Source of the DNA: Merluccius polli
Taxonomy: Eukaryota > Chordata > Actinopteri > Gadiformes > Merlucciidae
Length of the DNA stretch: 64,000 bases
Reading direction: 5' to 3'
NCBI GenBank assembly: GCA_030340625.1
Contig: JAOPHQ010001993.1
Span: 1-64,000, forward strand
The notes under the pieces were generated by a model, which searched no databases, had not been told where the DNA came from, and worked only from the letters and a program-made list of their open reading frames with translations. Positions 52,125 through 64,000 of this stretch are shown in pieces. Positions within the stretch are counted from its first letter, which is position 1. Each line of letters starts with the position of its first letter. The translations under genes and the position numbers were made by a program.

Positions 52125-52265
<141 letters not shown>

Positions 52266-52686
52266 TGTTCGTGTGCTTGTGCACATGCGTGTGTGCCTAC
52301 GTATGATGCAGAGGTCTTTGGGGGTCCTTGAATTGAAATGTACCTTGAAATGCTTAAAAGTTATGACACAGGGCTTTCTAAAAAACAGTGAGTATACGAC
52401 ATGTAGCATGCAAAAGATAGCTGTCCAAGCTACGACAGACACCTGTTTGTGAGCATCCTCTGTGTCGTCTGTCCAATAGTCCTGGTCCTGTCTCTCGTTG
52501 ACACAATATCACCTCATATTACCGGACATGTCTGTCCTCAAGCATTTTAGCAGGCCACGTTTCTCAGTGTTTGTGCTCGTCTCCGTTCCATTGATCCAGT
52601 TCCATGTGCTGCATTATCGAAAAGGAATAGAATGGGAACTTTAAGAGTGGGCCATTTTCTTTAATACAAGCACCCATTGATTTCCC

Positions 52687-53117
52687 GCTTTTTCACTGCA
52701 TGGTACCGACTCTACTCGCCTGCTTTGTTTTTTTGCGGATAGTACCTGGTACCTGGTACCTTTTTGTTCACCTCAGTCGAGGTTTCAAGTGAGCTAAGGC
52801 GATACTAAAAGGTGATGTGATAACACCGCAGACTACTGATTGGTCAGAATAATCGTCACTATAATCTTCCTTTCGTCATCGTTGCGCGACAACATCCTGC
52901 ACAAACCCACCATTATAGCCGGCATTTTTTTATTTATTCATTTATTTCTGGACTACTCTGCAATTCGCAATGGCCTCCCGCAAATTAGATATCCTCCATT
53001 GTTCCCGTGTGTGTCGCGTTGTGTGTGTCGTGTTAAAGCTGACCTGTAATGACCTGAGTAGAAAAGCGCCACTTGGTACCAAAAGCAAGTCGAGTCGAGT
53101 CGATACCATGGAAAAGC
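52687..53117. mobile_element. 431-bp MITE with GGTACC/GTCGAGTCGA terminal inverted repeats
   Basis: The left end reads GCTTTTTCACTGCATGGTAC, then CGACTCTACTCG. The right end, reversed, reads GCTTTTCCATGGTATCGACT, then CGACTCGACTTG, giving imperfect inverted repeats of about 35 bp. The interior has a GGTACCT triplet repeat (about 52744-52762) and CTGATTGGTCAGAATAATCG, both of which I remember from a very common teleost non-autonomous DNA element. It encodes nothing. It sits 560 bases upstream of the second Ig1 exon. Confidence 0.75.
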
Positions 53118-53510
53118 ACCATTAGTAGAAACACGTTCTGTTCAGAACGGCAACCTTTCCCATTCTTAAAGTTTATTTTGGCGTTGACATATCAATGCAC
53201 ACTATAATAAAGCATAGTATAGCTGGTCCAGATTATTTTGTGACACAGATACACTAATGGCTTAAAGAAAAATTGCCTTTAAAAATAAGTTACTAATATT
53301 GCGACGTATAAATATATATTGGCCACTAAATGTTCCATAATACTCACCTATAAGCCACTCATAGCCCTGTGTACCTACCTAACCCCTGACATTGTCCACA
53401 ACTTAACATCCAAACACCAATATTTTATGTTTCGTATTGTATTTGTCAGACAAAAAACAAAACACTACTTTGTGTCAGTCCCCATCAGTGTTGTTAAGCC
53501 AAACTGTCCT

Positions 53511-53534
53511 TTGTGTGTGTGTGTGTGTGTGCGT

Positions 53535-53575
<41 letters not shown>

Positions 53576-53592
53576 TGAGTGAGTGAGTGAGT
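53511..53592. repeat. (TG)n and (GAGT)n upstream of Ig1 second exon
   Basis: TG repeats with a GCGTGTGCGCAC interruption run to about 53572 and are followed by five GAGT units. The array ends 85 bases before the exon at 53678. Confidence 0.9.
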
Positions 53593-53677
53593 TTGTCACG
53601 TGTCCTGTCAAGGGTCTGTCATTCTCCATGAAGAAAAAAAAAACGCCTTTAACATATCTCGTCTCTCGCACATGCAG

Positions 53678-53819
53678 GTGATCGAGTTCGACGATGGCTC
53701 CGGGTCCGTGCTCAGAATTCAGCCATTGCGCACGCCGCGAGACGAAGCCATATACGAGTGTGTCGCCTCCAACACTGTTGGGGAGGCGAGTGCCACCACC
53801 AGACTCACCGTTTTACGTG
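53678..53819 (+). CDS. ptprd: ptprd exon encoding C-terminal half of Ig domain 1
   Basis: The exon is 142 nt, between a CATGCAG acceptor (AG 53676-53677) and a consensus GTAAGT donor at 53820. It is read from its first base and ends with one extra G (phase 1). It encodes residues 91-137, beginning VIEFDDGSGSVLRIQPL and continuing TPRDEAIYECVASN to TTRLTVLR. The F-strand cysteine (residue 118, in YEC) pairs with Cys65 of the preceding exon to close the Ig fold. Arg108 and Arg111 in LRTPRDE belong to the basic patch that joins the KKGKK lysines in glycosaminoglycan binding in the family. The FDDGSGSVLRIQPLRTPRDE pattern is diagnostic of the LAR/PTPRS/PTPRD group and closest to PTPRD by memory. 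In mammalian PTPRD the next codons start the linker to Ig2. I see no Ig2 exon in the remaining 10 kb, so it lies beyond the window. Confidence 0.95.
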
Positions 53820-53999
53820 GTAAGTTCCTTCCCATGGCAAACGTGGCCAACATGGCCACACACTTTTTTCCTTTGCAAGCTGTAGCAGGTCACCATAGCT
53901 GTGGACGCTAACCAAGCTTTAGCAGCGAACCAGGCTTTTGGAGCTAACCTAGCTTTAGCAGCTAAGCGAGGTAAAGTTGTTTTCACTTGTTTCATGCTG

Positions 54000-54039
<40 letters not shown>

Positions 54040-54512
54040 ACTCTCTCTCTGCCCCCCCTCTCTCTTTTTATGCGCCTCACATTCAAACCTAATTAGGGAC
54101 ACTGGCTGCACTCGCGTTGTGTATCCTAACATGATAAGGTTTACTCCATTAGCAATTTACCCAAATAAGTTTCCATTTCTAAGTGAATTAAGTCATTTGC
54201 ATACCGATTTATGACACAATAATTAAGATGGCGGTTAAATTATGCAAATAGGCATCCATTGCTTGCCAGTGGTAGTTTAATGGAGTACAAAAAATGTTAT
54301 TCAAATCAGTCATTTCTTTTAATCTCTCCACTTTAGCTTTGATATCAAGTTGACCATGTGGAAAATAGTGCAGTAAGTTCTATTAAGGTAAACACACACC
54401 TGCCTTTCCTTTTAAATGGTCTCCTAGTAACAAGTGCTTTTTATCCTTCCACATCATTCCTTTTATTTCTCCTGGGACACATCACTGTCAAAACCAAGCC
54501 ATGCGCCCACTC

Positions 54513-54554
<42 letters not shown>

Positions 54555-55232
54555 TATATTAACACAGCACAGGGGAAAGGTCAGCTATTTTGTTTACTCG
54601 CGTCACGTTAAAGTCCGCTGACGAACAGCAAAGTCGGTCGACAGCTACGCTCTAATAATGGGGACGTCTTACAAAGGGAGAGCATAAAAAGCCATTGAGT
54701 TTATCTTGATTACACACAAATGCTCCATACAAACGCAAATGTGCCACGGCCCGCCATGGAAAATGGCTTTTTAAACACACACACACAGCCACACATACAA
54801 AAATAGGGCCTTGGGCAGCTGAATAGCCTGCACTCTATTATGCACCGTTTTACACAACATGCCAAATGAGTTACTATTGAGTGGGGAGTTTCCCTCCTAT
54901 AGAGAAAGAGCTGGCTTTGGTACTGCACCCCCCCCCCCTCTTCCCTTATCTCGCCAGGGAGCCGACAATAGGGCCCCTTCAGATTGTCTCCAGGGGCCAA
55001 CCAACAGAAAAACGTAGCACGCGTCCGCATAGATCCAAACCCACTCCCGTGCGTGTGTGTGTGTGTGTGATGTGAGAGGTTACACACAAAACCGTACTGT
55101 CACAGAAAAAAAAAGAAAAGATAAAAGGAGTTGGAGAGGTTTTAGGTGTTGGAAAAGTTGACTCTGGCTCCTCTCTTCAGCCCCAGCATTAGCATGTTTA
55201 TTACAATTTCAATTTCACCCTCTTTCTCCCAC

Positions 55233-55264
<32 letters not shown>

Positions 55265-55888
55265 CTATCGATGTATTGGATTTGAGCAAAGCCCTGTCAA
55301 GCACTATAAACAGGGGAAAGAAAGATCCCTTCTATCACCTCCTGGGTGTTCAAAAACCTATTTTAAAGTCGGACCGGCACCGTCGGACCGTAGTTCTTAC
55401 CTTAGCAGGTTTTGATTGTATAATGCAACCTCTGCTAACTGCTGTGTGCCATGTATTTATGTGGTATTCAGGCAGCTGCTTATCCCTCAGGTGTATTTAT
55501 TTCTTAGCAGGGTTAGGGTGTCGGAGCAGTGTGTGGCTGACCCTTGCCCGCATTGACCCCATTCACAGTTCTTTGACGGACCACAGTGTGTGGACATGCA
55601 TCTCAACAATTTACAAGGTTACATTGAAATGGTGTAGATCTCCTACTGTGGGAAATAAATGAGTCCTTGAATCCTGTAAGCCAGATAATTAATCTTTCCA
55701 ATTGCACATTATGATATTGATGACGCTAGACACACTTTTTTCCCATAGGTGTATGAAAATAATTGCGTTTGAAGAGTGTGTTCATGTATGTTCTCATGGC
55801 CATGCGGTATGCAATCTTCTCGTTGTTCTCCTCACCCTTTATTAGGAGACTGCTAAGCGTGCACATATGTGCAGTAGATATACAGATG
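53820..55888. other. ptprd: Start of the intron after the Ig1 exons
   Basis: It begins with the GTAAGT donor at 53820. At 53903-53968 a diverged short tandem repeat around AGCTTTAGCAGC appears (three related copies of GCTAACC/GCGAACC). (CT)n occupies about 54005-54033, (TG)n about 54519-54547, and poly(C) of 17 at 55234-55250 merges into (CA)n. No exon of Ig2 was found. Confidence 0.6.
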
Positions 55889-57289
55889 CAGTATTTCCTC
55901 TAGGATTATTTTCAGCAGCGGGGGGAAAGGGTGGGTGGTACACCGGCGGTCGGAGTGAATATCAATGGGTAATTTAAAAATATGAAATAAAATTACACTT
56001 AACTGCAAAACAAACTTTAGAACATATCTATTGTTACAGAGGGCAGCTTGGTCTTCATTTTCTCTCCTCTCTCATCTCTTTCTGCCCTCTCTCCTGCTCC
56101 TCCACTCTGCTCTCCTGCTTCACTCTGCTCTCCTGCTCCACTACTCCTACCTGTCTACATGTCTAATAAGGTTACATTTGAGAAAGAGTAATGTTAGATC
56201 ATTCTCTCACATCACAAATATTTGATCACGCAACCAGTAAGAACATTATAATATTGTAGTACCCACCACTAACCTTACATATTTTAGAACTAAAAGGCAT
56301 TTCTTTCCCTTCAAAACTTCGGGGCATGAACCTTTAGCCCCTCCCTAGCTAAAGTAATGTTACCTGCCTATCTTCCTCATTGACATCAGTCATCTTTCTC
56401 TTCTTGGAGAAATATTTTAACAAATCATCTCATCTGAAAATGCAATCAGGAATATTTTAATACATAGCTCATATAAACATTGTTGGCAATTATTTTACCA
56501 ACGTTTATTAAGTAAGGCTACTGGCATTATGATTCACTGAGTTCTCTAACGTTAACATTAGCTGGAACATTTTTTCACGATATATTAGTAATCCATCCCT
56601 GCTAATACATTTCATCATGTAAATATGAGCGTTCCTTCCAGGTGATGTGACCTATTGGCTCAAAATCAGTGCAGGATCATACTTGTTTTATGAGACAACT
56701 CTTACTTTCTTTTTGTTTGTTCCTTTTTTTAAATCAAATCTTAACATTCTTCATATTTTTTAAATAAACATTTAATACCCACATTTTATTTTGAAAACCA
56801 GAAGTTTCCACACGCTGCAGTAAGCTAGCGCTGACTTTCCCAGTTGTCTCAAAGTATTTGCCTTAATGTCGGCAATAAGGGCACACTTGAAGATGTTGGA
56901 GCGGCTGGCTTGACCACGCGAAACCGAGAGACGGCTGTCTTGACCGCAGTACGCGATCGGTCATTAATCAATAATCGAATTTTACCGTATAACTGCACAC
57001 AACTTTATTTAAAAGCAATCAAATGGAAAACATGTGTGTTTGTATTTTGGTGTCCGGTGCGTGTGGATGATAATAGCGGAGTCATTTTAAAAAATAGTAA
57101 AGTGTTTTTTAAAGTTAGAAAGATATTAGATATTCAACCGATATTCACGCTCCGAATTACAGCGATCAGACACGGGGAAATAAAGCCGCGATCACCGGTA
57201 TGAGTCCCGTGTGTCTAGCGGTGTTTACCTACCCAGGTGTTTACCTGCCCAGGTGTATTGGTCAGTATTTCTGCAGCGATGAGTTAAAT

Positions 57290-57434
57290 CAGAGCTTGTT
57301 GCGACCACGGATGTATTCGGTTTGCGATGCTCATGCCTTCTTATTTTGATGTTTTACGTTTTGCTCGACTAATGAAAACGTATTCGACTAAGCCTCCGTC
57401 GATCGGCTAAGCCGACTATTAGGGGGCAGCCCTA
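57290..57434 (-). mobile_element. Fragment with a TAGGGCTGCCCCCTAATAGTC end
   Basis: Reversed, the sequence from 57434 reads TAGGGCTGCCCCCTAATAGT, then CGGCTTAGCCGATCGACGG, a terminal pattern I know from fish hAT-type MITEs. Only this end was found; the other boundary (57290) is an estimate. Confidence 0.5.
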
Positions 57435-57540
57435 GTTAACTTACAGCACTTTATATGGACCATTAGTTATATTTTCAATTTATTTACAGAGCAATCCCTG
57501 CAAAGTTTTTAGGTAATAACTATAGAAGAGACTATAGGAT

Positions 57541-57774
57541 TAGTGTGTGTCGGACGAGGGGGGCGTGGCGTCACGATGGTGGCTCTCCATCGTGATGTCA
57601 GTCAGCCATCACGATGGACGATGTCAGACCACCCGAACGCAAATCTGTCGGTATGCCGGAATTCCGGCGTGGTGCCGGAACGCTATCAGCCCTGTGTAGA
57701 GAAACGAGTACCGTCACGTTTTTAAAATTGTCGCATCGACTTGGTATCGAAGTATCGGTTCTCGTGACATCCCT
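57541..57774 (-). mobile_element. Fragment with an AGGGATGTCACGAGAACCGAT end
   Basis: Reversed from 57774 it reads AGGGATGTCACGAGAACCGA, then TACTTCGATACC, another terminal pattern I remember from dispersed fish elements. Inside, CATCGTGATG/CATCACGATG occurs several times in both orientations (57572-57625), so this part can fold on itself. The left boundary is estimated. Confidence 0.5.
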
Positions 57775-57979
57775 CCTGTCTGCCCTCGTCTGCCTGACTC
57801 GCGCTGTTGTTTACTTGGTTGTCATGACTTCGTGAGTGATTGACGTCACTGTTCCAGTTGCTCATCCTCAAAGTGGAGAGCGAGCGGACGGACGACCGTT
57901 CGTTTGAGTTCAGTGGAGCGGACAGCTCTGCATGACGTCATGACATTTTATACACTTTTGAACCAGCGGCGGCAATAAT

Positions 57980-58008
57980 TTTGCAGCGGCGAGCCGCCGC
58001 TGCAAAAT
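57980..58008. repeat. Perfect 13-bp palindrome within the hAT right end
   Basis: TTTTGCAGCGGCG (57980-57992) and its exact reverse complement (57996-58008) are separated by AGC. The right-hand arm is part of the hAT terminal repeat, so this is a subterminal inverted copy of the end. Confidence 0.85.
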
Positions 58009-58028
58009 GTATATAGTGGAAACACTGA

Positions 58029-58783
<755 letters not shown>

Positions 58784-59446
58784 ATGCATACTGTATATGA
58801 CATGGCTTGAGTCATGTGTGTCTTTAAATCAAGGACATGGTGATATTACTGAATGATGGAAGGGTGTTATAAGCAATGTAGCGCGATATTAGCCATGTCA
58901 CAGAATACGATCTGAACCATGGCTACCTATATAAATAATAAACCGTAGCTTTTCATGTTTTTATTTTTTTTGTTAGGTTCATCCATGACAGAGTTTAACT
59001 GTATCACATTATTGTCCCATCGGCGACATGTCATTATTTTGTCAACGAGCATTCCCCACAAACTACTCGACGAGCGATGCTGACCGACGTGCATACGCGC
59101 GTCTCCACAGAGCGGGTTGAAAATGGAGGGGACACACACGTGGTTTTCCATCCGTCTCGGACGGTCAGAGCGGTAACAGCATCAGCGCAGAGACATGTTT
59201 TTCCCGAGCCAAAGACAGAGCTGCCAAAAGACTGGGGGACAGTCAGTCATAGATAATAAATGAGCTTTGTTGTAAATCGTGTTTATGAAAGTCTTGGCCC
59301 CCGTCATGGCCGCTGGTGCTGCTAAGCGTGTCCGGTCTTCAAACCTCAATGTTCCCTCGATAGTTTGGGCTTGTCGTTCGAAAACAAGCACCCTATAAAA
59401 GAGGGTCTTGTTTCAATACACCATGGTTCCATGTGAAATAAGTGAT

Positions 59447-59451
<5 letters not shown>

Positions 59452-59506
<55 letters not shown>
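59452..59506. repeat. (TA)n microsatellite
   Basis: About 55 bases of uninterrupted TA. Confidence 0.95.
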
Positions 59507-59507
<1 letters not shown>

Positions 59508-60773
59508 CTGCTGTGTAAGCTTCCTGGGAATGTCAATGTAGTGCAGTGGGGGACAAGGCAGGTGGCCATTGTTAGATTATGGTGTTTGAGCTCAGTGGTT
59601 TGCAAAAGGCAGTGCAGTGTTAAAGTTAAAGTGCTTGCGTCCAATTCTTCTGCACTGGACATGGATGAAAACACCCAGCTTGTCACAGAAGGCTTCTATT
59701 TTTTTGACAGCATGAATGAATTTGAGGTTATTTTGTGTTTTTTCAGAGGGTATTTGGTTTTCCCCTTTGTGGTTTAGCTTGGTTGGTGGTTAAATGTTAA
59801 CCTGTTTACAGCCCTTGTTTAATCTATGTGTATTCATGTTATTTACATATCAGCCAATTATAATTTTTCCCTTAGCATCATTTTCAATTGAGTTGAGGTA
59901 AATGCTATCTAATAGTCAATGAAGGCAATTATTAAATAGGAAACAATGCACATGTTTTGTAATTAAAATAAATATGAATTAAATTACCCATCCAACAAAA
60001 ACCTTTACAAAAAAGTTTTTCAACCAACCACCCAAATAAATCTATAAACAAGTAATATTTGGCACTTAATTAATCGTTTGAATCGTGACGAATTAGCATT
60101 TGCACAGCATCCCGTGTGATATAAGGAAGAAAAAAGGAAACAAAATAAATAAATAAATAAAGAGCCGGCTAACAAGATGGATGTGAGGCTTTACGCTCTG
60201 ATAGGAAATGTGAAAACATCTGCCTCTGCCACAAAAGGATCGGGATTACCGCTTGAACATGATGGATAAGGCAGCACACGTCCATGTTGCCAAGGTGATT
60301 TCACAGATGTAAACACAGCCCGGTATATTCATCATTATCCGATTCAGAGTTTTTTTCCCCCTCTGCATTACACTTGGTGTCGTTATGAATATGGAGACCT
60401 TAGGCCTCATTAATGGCGGTGCAATTAGGTGGTTAGTGGTTTGAAAATGTAGTTTTTTTCTATTTGTTTCAGCTCAGGGCTGTTTACAACCACCTCCAGA
60501 AATGTGAGGGCAATGTGGGAATGAAAAAAAAAGACTTTAATCTAATTTGATTACATATTATTTGTATTTTTACGTGCAATTATTGCTATTTTTTGTATTT
60601 CCTTAACACACTCCTCTGCTTACATAGGTTCCATAACCTTTGTAAGACAATAGTTTGTTTCACAACTCAAATATGTCATTGTTTGACATGGCAGGACTCA
60701 TATTTGTATTATTTGATTTTACTAACTATGTCCAGCAGGGACAAACACTCCTCAAACGAGCAGTGGGTTATAC

Positions 60774-60812
<39 letters not shown>

Positions 60813-61504
60813 GAGAGAGGGGAGGGGGGGGGGGGGGGGTTCAGTATGTGTAGCCAACGTCGGGCCCCTTTGATCTCGGCTGGGCCCAAAAGTCATTTTC
60901 TACCAGATTAATCGGGTACTTTAGGGTCATCCCTAATGTCCCTAATGATGCTTGGGAGAAACTCTTCAAACCCCGCAAAGGGTAAGCGCTAATTAAAACT
61001 AAACAAGCCTCCCGACTGGAACAAAAAAAAAAAGTGATATCTGCCGCGAGTTTTTTTTTTTTTGTCGGTTGTGGGGAGTCTGTAATGATTTATCTATACG
61101 CTGGCATGCGTCATCCAGCACCGATGGGTCCCAATGCATCATTAGATGGTTTATGACCGCAATGGGGGCCCGGACGAGAGGACGCAGGAAAACTCAACTT
61201 GTTCAAAGTCAACACGACGGAGCTTCAATAACACGGCTGCTATTTCCACAAGGCGGTAACGCCGTCCGCCGGTACTACGAGGAGGCCCCCCACACCACAG
61301 TGCCGCTTTTGAAGAGGGCGAGGGGGAGATGGGGAGCGTGTCTGGAAGGGAAATACAATTCTCGAGGGGATGACAAAATTGCTTGAAGCTCAATTTTTCT
61401 TTGGACGTTATAGACTGTGTGGCACCTGTAGCCATCACTTACGAAAACATATGTGCATGTCAAATGCTATTCTATATAAATTTAAAAAATAATAATAATT
61501 AGAA

Positions 61505-61508
<4 letters not shown>

Positions 61509-61560
<52 letters not shown>
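61509..61560. repeat. (AT)n microsatellite
   Basis: About 52 bases of uninterrupted AT, immediately upstream of the SINE-like fragment. Confidence 0.95.
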
Positions 61561-61562
<2 letters not shown>

Positions 61563-61564
61563 AA

Positions 61565-61735
61565 CACTCTCGTGGTGGATAGTTGGCTTGGGTGTTCAGG
61601 ACTCCCAGCCCAAAGGTCTACCTGTAGCCCCCCCTAATGCTTGATGCCTAACCTCTCTGCTCCTAATGACATGTCACTAAAATACTGTAAGTCGCTTAGG
61701 CTAAATGTATCTCCTCAATTGTAAAGAACTGTCTT
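61565..61735 (+). mobile_element. SINE-like fragment with a CTGTAAGTCGCTT tail
   Basis: TACTGTAAGTCGCTTAGGCT followed by AAATGTATC (about 61682-61710) resembles the 3' tail TGTAAGTCGCTTTGGATAAA shared by several fish SINEs and their partner LINEs. The upstream GGCTTGGGTGTTCAGGACTC and CCCAAAGGTCTACC resemble a decayed tRNA-derived head and body. The A and B boxes are not intact. Boundaries are approximate. Confidence 0.5.
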
Positions 61736-61739
61736 ATGT

Positions 61740-62117
61740 ATATTATGACTAGAACTGATTTTAACCTTGTATCTGTATGGGTGTGTGTGTGTCCGTGTGT
61801 GCATGCGTGTGTGTGTTTGTGTGTGTGATCATGAATGCAGGAGTGGTCTGATCTTGTACATGTCCCGAGGCTTAGGGATGAAAAAATGATGGATGTGCTG
61901 CAAGTCCTCTTTCAAATGGGCGTCTTAATTCCACAATGGCAGCGCTCTATGGTGTCACCGTTGACAACGTGCCTCGCGGGCGCATCTGAACAGGTCAAAC
62001 ATACGCTGGAATGGATTGAAGCACAAAAGCGCTCAGAACCAACTACTGTTCCCCATAGTCAATTCACTCAATGTGTTTTGGCTCAAGGTGAATAGATGGG
62101 TGGTAATAATCAGGTGT

Positions 62118-62158
<41 letters not shown>

Positions 62159-62682
62159 TGATGGCGGGCGGGCACACCACTGGGTGTTTTCAATCTCTCA
62201 AAGCTGTACTTGCTGAAGAAGACCAGACGTGGGTTGATGGATTTAGTTATTTATTTATTTGCTGTCTTTTATTTTTTAAAGGAAGCCTCTCACGGGAGAA
62301 AGACAGAACACACGAGTAGACATTTATCTTGGCACGGTGTGTGACAAAGCGCTTGGAGGGGTTTGCCAAAGCATTATGTATCCCGCACTTCAAATAACAA
62401 CACCAGGGAAACAGGAAACAAGGATGGTGGCAGACAAAACGTAAAGGACACACAATTATCTATGATTTTTTTTTAATTTTTTTATTATTTCTTTTTTTTT
62501 TATTCGTCTTTCTTTCTTTTTTGCTTCTTTTTTTTCTTCTTTCGGCCACAAATGAACGAGCCAGTGTTCCTCAAAGTAAATGGAACCATCGCTCAAGGTA
62601 ACAACCAGCAAATGGGATATGCAAAGCGGAGAAACCCGAAGAGGGGAGGCGAGAAGAAACTGAAGGAGGATAGGACGGATGC

Positions 62683-62713
<31 letters not shown>

Positions 62714-62965
62714 TGTGTGTGTGCGTGTGTGAGGGGGATGTAGAAAGAAGACAGATCGAGGAAGCATTTCACGACCGAAGCAATTGTTAAGTAATTTTCC
62801 AGTAGAAAGCAAATGGATATGATACGGGGAGGAGGGGGGGAGTGGGGGGCACACCGTGCAGGAAGAGTGTGAAAACGTCAGAACGCTGTCAGAAGCACAG
62901 ATAGAAGACATCATTGGACTGGGCAGATAGACACGAGGCATATAAGGAGGGATTGTGGCATGCCA

Positions 62966-63013
<48 letters not shown>

Positions 63014-63612
63014 GCTTGCAATGTGGCATCTGGGACGCACTAAGACACCCCGACGTGAAGACTAGCATGTTTGATTTTTATGACCGATTTGTATGACCTA
63101 TTGTCTGACAACTCTTACGTGTTCACTGACTGATTTTCATTAAATATTGACCGCTCCTCCCCAAATCCAGCTGAACTCGATGCTAGGTCGTGATGACGGC
63201 ATGTGTCGCGGTCAAACGTGTAGCGTGCCCAGTTTCCAAGTCATGCCAAGATCGCATGATGCAAAATTGCCCGATTTGACACGGTGACCATCGTGAAAGA
63301 CAAAATTGTCTGATCCTGGCATTAGTCGATCTCTCCGCAGATACAGGGCAATGTGGCTAAGCTGCTGTGCGTCATGTTGTCAGCAGAGAAGGGGGGGGGG
63401 GGGGGGAGGGCTTTGTGTCTGGCGACTTGCCTGCCTTGCGACTTGCCCAGTCAGGCCTGACAACTCCACCTCCCTCATCCCCCTCCATCCACCCTTCCTG
63501 CTCTGTCTCCCCCTTTCTTCTCCCGCCACCCCCTGAGGGCCGGCAGATACTCAAGCTTTCATTCATTCTCGTTCTCTTTTCTCTTTGCAAAAAGTGTGTG
63601 TATGTCTGTGTA

Positions 63613-63652
<40 letters not shown>

Positions 63653-64000
63653 GGGGGGGGGGGGTTCATGGTTATGCTGTCATGTTTATGAATGGCGTGC
63701 GTCCACAGAGTAGAGAGTAGCGCCGTCTGTCGCCCACAGTAGGTGGTGCCCCGACACACGCAACCCTCCACCTAGGCTGATGCAATCTGCCCAAAGTGCT
63801 GATGGTGGCCATGGAACAACCCCCCCCCCCCCCCCCCACCCCCCCCCAGGACAGTGTGGGGTTGGTGGGGGTTGTAGTGTTGAAGGCAACACAGCTGGGT
63901 CAGTTTAAGGTAGCCTTCTCATAAGTTGCTCTGTCTCCCCTGGGCCAGGGTGAAGGGGACACAGTAATTCATCGTCTCGTGACTTCCTCCTCCCAGCATT
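61740..64000. other. Intronic non-coding stretch to window end
   Basis: It contains TG runs at about 61780-61826, 62121-62158, 62683-62727 and 63618-63650, (CT)n about 62968-63007, poly(G) of 16 at 63391-63406, poly(G) of 15 at 63650-63664, and poly(C) of 18 at 63820-63837. T-rich runs lie at 62466-62540. A 194-codon minus-strand frame (62456-63040) mainly translates these repeats. No Ig2 exon was found before the end. Confidence 0.55.

Larger units (their letters stand above)
55889..58028. mobile_element. Composite hAT-type DNA transposon, about 2.1 kb
   Basis: The left end reads CAGTATTTCCTCTAGGATTA, then TTTTCAGCAGCGG. The right end, reversed, reads CAGTGTTTCCACTATATACA, then TTTTGCAGCGGCGG. 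These are related inverted repeats of about 33 bp with the CAGTGTTTCC start I associate with fish hAT elements. The 5-bp AGATG lies immediately outside both ends (55884-55888 and 58029-58033), as expected of a target duplication, although classical hAT duplications are 8 bp. The interior is non-coding as far as I can see; a 119-codon frame at 56844-57203 is unrecognised. Two other element ends are nested inside. Confidence 0.7.
58784..61564. other. Intronic non-coding stretch
   Basis: It contains (TA)n 59452-59506, AAAT repeats near 60145-60162, (GA)n about 60775-60800 followed by poly(G) of 16 at 60824-60839, poly(A) and poly(T) runs near 61021-61063, and (AT)n about 61509-61560. 59800-60480 and 60840-61400 are unique. 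No exon is recognised. Confidence 0.5.

Noticed and set aside
53903..53968. Repeated ANQAL/ANQAF/ANLAL peptide pattern after the Ig1 exon
   Set aside because: It lies in the intron beyond a perfect GTAAGT donor; the pattern reflects a diverged short DNA repeat.
62456..63040. 194-codon minus-strand open frame
   Set aside because: It is made largely of translated (GA)n, (CA)n and poly(A) repeats.

Overview
This is vertebrate nuclear DNA, most likely from a ray-finned (teleost) fish. It has introns, very dense microsatellites, and several DNA-transposon relics of types common in teleosts. There is no bacterial operon, CRISPR array, rRNA, tRNA or viral gene that I can support. The one recognisable host gene is on the + strand: the 5' coding part of ptprd, which encodes receptor-type tyrosine-protein phosphatase delta (LAR/type IIa RPTP family). 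Three coding exons are visible: a start-codon/signal-peptide exon (25745-25953), and two exons (50595-50740, 53678-53819) that together encode the first immunoglobulin domain. Splice phases fit exactly (phase 1, then 0, then 1 out of the last exon), so the exons join without a frameshift into about 137 residues. The rest of the receptor (Ig2, Ig3, fibronectin repeats, membrane segment, two phosphatase domains) must lie downstream of the window.

Layout. 1-25744 is upstream flank or 5'-UTR intron, dominated by (TG)n, (GA)n, (CT)n, (TA)n and unusually long poly(C)/poly(G) runs. A CpG-rich block at about 23883-24407 is a candidate promoter or untranslated first exon. 25954-50594 is a 24.6-kb intron. 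It holds a cluster of transposon relics at 37.1-38.8 kb (an internally deleted Tc1-like element, then a PIF/Harbinger-like element with a MADF-domain exon, then an unclassified repeat) and a TTAA-type MITE at 42.1-42.5 kb. 50741-53677 is a 2.9-kb intron with a (GT)n tract of about 111 bp and a 431-bp MITE. 53820-64000 is the start of the next intron, with a composite hAT-type element (55889-58028), a 256-bp hAT-like MITE (58528-58783) and a tRNA-SINE-like tail near 61.6 kb.

Biology. The two Ig1 exons keep the intradomain cysteines, the core tryptophan and the KKGKK basic cluster that type IIa RPTPs use to bind heparan and chondroitin sulphate proteoglycans. The exon edges are tightly flanked by length-variable simple repeats, and in two cases these serve as the polypyrimidine tract. 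I did not find a previously undescribed biological system. The most interesting points are the repeat/splice-site architecture, the poly(C)/poly(G) excess, and the structure of the transposon relics.
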